A stretch of DNA of 9,441 nucleotides, from the NCBI GenBank assembly GCA_016199605.1, contig JACQGJ010000457.1, positions 1 to 9,441 on the forward strand, read 5' to 3'. Source of the stretch: Armatimonadota bacterium (GTDB lineage Bacteria > Armatimonadota > Abditibacteriia > CG2-30-59-28). Below, one piece after another: positions 7,426-9,441 of this stretch. Position 1 is the first letter of the stretch, and each line of letters starts with the position of its first letter. Both the position numbers and the translations under genes were made by a program. A model generated the notes under the pieces. That model saw only the letters and a program-made list of their open reading frames with translations, was not told where the DNA came from and searched no databases.

Positions 7426-7433
7426 CCCCTCCC
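7426..7433 (-). promoter_or_regulatory. ribosome binding site that fixes the kinase start
   Basis: GGGAGGGG on the minus strand is followed after 6 nt (TGCAGC) by ATG at 7419. The longer reading would use TTG 7440, which lies upstream of this site and has no comparable ribosome site. Confidence 0.75.
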
Positions 7434-7554
7434 GGGACAATCACGAGACCTCCGCTCCGGTGTCAAGGAGATCTCGTACGCGGCGAAGGATCGAGGGCTT
7501 TTTCATCCGCTGGTTCCTATCACTGTGTTGTCCTCCGCCTCTCGCCACCCAATG

Positions 7555-7618
7555 ATTATGCAGTAGAACCCTTAAAAAACTCTTAAATTCTTGCGCGCAG
7601 AAAAATTTAAGGTTAAGG
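7555..7618 (-). promoter_or_regulatory. AT-rich region upstream of the kinase, possible promoter and operator
   Basis: The gap 7420-7717 (298 bp) is markedly AT-rich around 7556-7620, unlike its surroundings. On the minus strand CATAAT (7560-7555) could be a -10 element, but no good -35 is found 16-18 bp upstream. TTAA cores occur at 7613-7616, 7607-7610, 7583-7586 and 7572-7575, including a tandem TTAAGG-TTAAGG (7607-7618), which may be binding sites for a regulator. The rest of the gap shows no convincing gene: an open frame antiparallel to it (7441-7740) has an arginine-rich, patternless translation. Confidence 0.25.
7574..7611 (-). terminator. intrinsic terminator downstream of the enolase-superfamily gene
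   Basis: Read on the minus strand, CTTAAATT (7611-7604) pairs perfectly with AATTTAAG (7589-7582). Three further inner pairs (one G-U) leave a loop of about 8 nt rich in GC. After two bases (AG) comes a run of six T (7579-7574). Stem, loop and immediate U-tract are the form of a rho-independent terminator, although the stem is AT-rich and so weak. It lies about 106 bp after the stop of the enzyme gene at 7718 and before the kinase gene on the same strand, separating the two transcripts. Confidence 0.6.
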
Positions 7619-7717
7619 TTTTTGAGCGGTGATGTGGATAGCCTGGGAGGCTCAGGGCGAAAACAAAGGCTTGTTCCGCGACACGAAGGCTTCCGATTCT
7701 TGGGCTGACCTCTCGCG

Positions 7718-8818
7718 TCATCGGACTCGATACTGCTCAAGGGCTTCAGGCTTCATCTCCGTTGAGGCCTCTGGCGATTGTGGCACGAGGTAGTGGCCGT
7801 CTTCCACAACGATCGGATCGACAAAGCAATGACGAATCCAGGGGATGTACTCCTGCAGCAGCGCGTTGGGCGTGGCAGCGGTCAGGTGCTGGTGGATCTG
7901 GCCCATATCCCCGACGTGCGGACAGATCCGCAGGTCGTAGCATGCGGCCATCCCAGCCACTTGCAGCCATTCGGTGATACCGGCGACGCGGGTCGCGTCG
8001 ACCTGGACGTATTCCACGGCTTCCGCCGCAATGTAGTCGCGAAATCCAAACTTCGTGTAGACGTGCTCGCCGAGGGCGATGGGGACGTTCAACTCCTCAG
8101 CCAGCCTGCGGTGTCCGGCAATGTCGTCGGGGTTCAGAGGCTCCTCGAGCCAGAACAAGTCGAACTCCTCCAGGCGCTTCCCCCACACCATGGCGGTCGC
8201 GAGGTTCCACTTCTGGTTGCAGTCGACCATGAGCATCGGTTTGTCCCCCAGGGCCTGGCGGACGGCCTTTGTCCGTTCGTAGTCCTCACGAGGATCCTCT
8301 TTGCCGATCTTGATCTTGACGCCGGGAAAGCCTTCCTCCTCAACCAGGCGCTTGCAGTCCGCCACAAGATCCTCCCGACTCCAGTTCAGCCAGCCGCCAT
8401 CGGTACAGTAAGCCTTGATTCGCTCGGGCTTGTGACCACCGAGGTATTGCCAGAGTGGCTTGCCTGCGGCCTTTGCCATGAGATCCCACAACGCAACGTC
8501 TACCGCAGCATGAGCCATCTGGGTGATGCCTGCCCGCCCGACCCACCGGAGGAGGCTCCAGTGCAACTCGTCCCAGATCAGCTTCACGTTGAAGGGGTCT
8601 TTACCGATGAGGATCGGCGCATAGTAGCGGTCGATAGTCTCGCAGATCAGATCGTTGCCGGGAGACAGTGTGCCCGTGTACCCCCAACCCGTAAGTCCCT
8701 CGTCGGTGTGGACGACACAGGTCGGAACCCCCCACTTCTCGACGGCATGGATGGAATCGGTGATCGGTTTTGGCAGGGGCACTCGCAGATCGTGGGTCTC
8801 AACTCGCGTGATGCGCAT
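7718..8818 (-). CDS. enolase-superfamily enzyme, mandelate racemase subgroup (probable acid-sugar dehydratase)
   Basis: This 366-residue enzyme has the length of the family and a complete catalytic set. The N-terminal capping domain covers about 1-120. In the barrel, the KxK motif is K168-x-K170 (GVKIKIG), the Mg2+ ligands are D199 (VDCNQKW), Glu in WLEEP (225-226) and E251 (GEH), and the His-Asp dyad is D274 (QVDATR) with H301 (CPHVG). E323 (LLQEY) fits the electrophilic Glu. This pattern defines the mandelate racemase subgroup, in which most members abstract the proton alpha to a carboxylate and dehydrate sugar acids such as gluconate or galactarate relatives. The exact substrate cannot be read from the sequence. 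Start ATG 8818 has AGGAG (8832-8828) 9 nt upstream. No transporter, aldolase or sugar dehydrogenase is visible nearby to narrow the pathway. It is divergent from the secreted-protein gene at 9028. Confidence 0.93.
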   Translation of the reverse strand: MRITRVETHDLRVPLPKPITDSIHAVEKWGVPTCVVHTDEGLTGWGYTGTLSPGNDLICETIDRYYAPILIGKDPFNVKLIWDELHWSLLRWVGRAGITQMAHAAVDVALWDLMAKAAGKPLWQYLGGHKPERIKAYCTDGGWLNWSREDLVADCKRLVEEEGFPGVKIKIGKEDPREDYERTKAVRQALGDKPMLMVDCNQKWNLATAMVWGKRLEEFDLFWLEEPLNPDDIAGHRRLAEELNVPIALGEHVYTKFGFRDYIAAEAVEYVQVDATRVAGITEWLQVAGMAACYDLRICPHVGDMGQIHQHLTAATPNALLQEYIPWIRHCFVDPIVVEDGHYLVPQSPEASTEMKPEALEQYRVR

Positions 8819-8925
8819 GGGATCGAACTCCTGTATCGGTCTCTCGCCGGGAAGCTGGTGGACATTCTGTCGCGTATCCTCCCTCTCGTCATATCGTGCG
8901 GATGCTATTGACGTTAGTGGCTGAG

Positions 8926-8954
8926 TTCACACCAAGCGCGGGGTCTGCTATAAT
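8926..8954 (+). promoter_or_regulatory. strong sigma-70-type promoter, extended -10
   Basis: TTCACA (8926-8931, five of six consensus bases) is separated by exactly 17 bp from a perfect TATAAT (8949-8954), and TGC precedes it (8946-8948), giving an extended -10. Transcription should begin near 8961, driving the gene at 9028. This is the best promoter in the window. Confidence 0.8.
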
Positions 8955-8961
8955 CCCCGGC

Positions 8962-9001
8962 GGCTGCGGTAGGGTCAGGCAAGTCCCTGCCGGATGCAGC
9001 C
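8962..9001 (+). ncRNA. structured 5' leader hairpin (possible cis-regulatory RNA)
   Basis: GGCTGC (8962-8967) pairs with GCAGCC (8996-9001). Inside it GGTAGGG (8968-8974) pairs with CCCTGCC (8985-8991), one G-U pair included. The two stems stack directly on the 5' side, with a 4-nt bulge GGAT (8992-8995) on the 3' side and a 10-nt loop (8975-8984). The hairpin begins almost at the predicted transcription start and ends 11 nt before the Shine-Dalgarno GGAGGGG (9013-9019). No poly-T follows. It does not match a riboswitch consensus I can recall. It may act as a stabilising 5' hairpin or as a regulatory element. Confidence 0.45.
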
Positions 9002-9027
9002 CTGGCAACTCTGGAGGGGTTAATCTT

Positions 9028-9441
9028 ATGAGCATGATTCACGGGATGGTTGTGCGGATCAGCCTGTTGTGGCTGGTTCTCTGTATCGAAGGTTCTCTCG
9101 TCGTTGGTGAGGAGCCGCGAAACGAGGTCAGTGTCAATGACTCCGGATCGCAATACAGTCAAGCAACTTCGCAGAAACACTCCGGGCACAAGTGGGAACG
9201 ACGGACGATGGCCCTGGAGAATAGTCTGGCGCGATACAGCTTCCTGTACTCGGCGTGTGTCGATCCCTCCCACCCCAACGACCGCGCCTTCGACGAAGGA
9301 TACTTCGGCATGCCGGGACCTTCCTCGTGCAACTGGTATCATGGAGGCTTCCTGAGTCTCAACCTGAATGGACGGGATATAGGCACCGTCCCTCTGGCAG
9401 ACATGCGCGTGATTGAGACTGGGACTCGGGGCTCGTTTCAG
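9028..9441 (+). CDS. secreted protein of unknown family (5' part, continues beyond the window)
   Basis: ATG 9028 has GGAGGGG (9013-9019) 8 nt upstream and the frame stays open for 138 codons to the window edge. Residues 1-8 contain a short, weakly charged start, about 9-26 are hydrophobic, and a signal-peptidase site near VVG-EE (27/28) is plausible. A polar Ser/Gln/Asn-rich stretch (about 30-58) follows. From about 62 the sequence looks folded and conserved: YSFLYSACVDPSHPNDRAF, then FGMPGPSSCNWYHGGFLSLNLNGRDIG, with Cys77 and Cys101 able to form a disulfide after export. I do not recognise the family. The alternating hydrophobic pattern and NGRDIG turn suggest a beta-sandwich, but this is inference. 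It has its own strong promoter and is divergent from the sugar-acid-type enzyme. Confidence 0.8.
   Translation, partial: MSMIHGMVVRISLLWLVLCIEGSLVVGEEPRNEVSVNDSGSQYSQATSQKHSGHKWERRTMALENSLARYSFLYSACVDPSHPNDRAFDEGYFGMPGPSSCNWYHGGFLSLNLNGRDIGTVPLADMRVIETGTRGSFQ

Noticed and set aside
7441..7740. Minus-strand open frame of 99 codons between the enzyme and kinase genes
   Set aside because: It runs through the proposed terminator, overlaps the end of the enzyme gene, and its Arg/Ser-rich translation has no domain pattern.
7778..8911. Plus-strand open frame of 377 codons covering the enolase-superfamily gene
   Set aside because: It is the antisense shadow of a gene with all catalytic residues in place; its translation has no family pattern and arises from GC-rich codon use.
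9050..9355. Plus-strand open frame of 101 codons at the right edge
   Set aside because: The neighbouring frame starting at ATG 9028 has a good ribosome site and a signal peptide and stays open to the window edge; this one is its shadow.

Overview
The window is ordinary-looking bacterial chromosome of fairly high GC content with dense genes and short intergenic gaps. Gene content (a four-helix FtsK translocase, a cytoplasmic GAF-PAS-PAS histidine kinase, a stand-alone receiver, a TIGR04282-type transferase, an enolase-superfamily enzyme), strong Shine-Dalgarno sites and secreted proteins point to a free-living environmental bacterium, probably with a Gram-negative envelope. The phylum cannot be fixed from the sequence alone. 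No transposase, phage gene, CRISPR array, tRNA or rRNA was seen.

Left part (+ strand): positions 1-406 hold a possible 3' end of an unidentified gene, then a good extended -10 promoter (238-266) and a leader for ftsK (407-2662). A six-helix membrane protein of unknown function follows 27 bp later (2690-3472), and then a lone response-regulator receiver (3523-3909) that lacks the conserved Thr/Ser switch residue. These three genes are probably co-transcribed. Inverted repeats lie between the second and third genes and after the third.

Middle (+ strand): a small exported or membrane-anchored protein (4056-4412) overlaps a GT-A-type TIGR04282/DUF2064 transferase (4409-5137) by an ATGA junction, so the pair is translationally coupled. 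This pair converges on a minus-strand histidine kinase (5242-7419), a soluble sensor whose GAF domain carries six clustered cysteines.

Right part: upstream of the kinase is an AT-rich stretch with a minus-strand intrinsic terminator. This terminator probably ends the transcript of an enolase-superfamily (mandelate racemase subgroup) enzyme at 7718-8818 (minus), whose full catalytic set is visible. Divergent from that enzyme is a near-consensus promoter (8926-8954), a well-folded 40-nt leader hairpin and the start of a secreted protein (9028 onward) that runs off the window.

I saw no clearly new multi-gene system. The points most worth a second look are the structured leader plus unidentified secreted protein at the right edge, the cysteine-rich GAF sensor, the receiver without its switch Thr/Ser, and the coupled small-protein/transferase pair.
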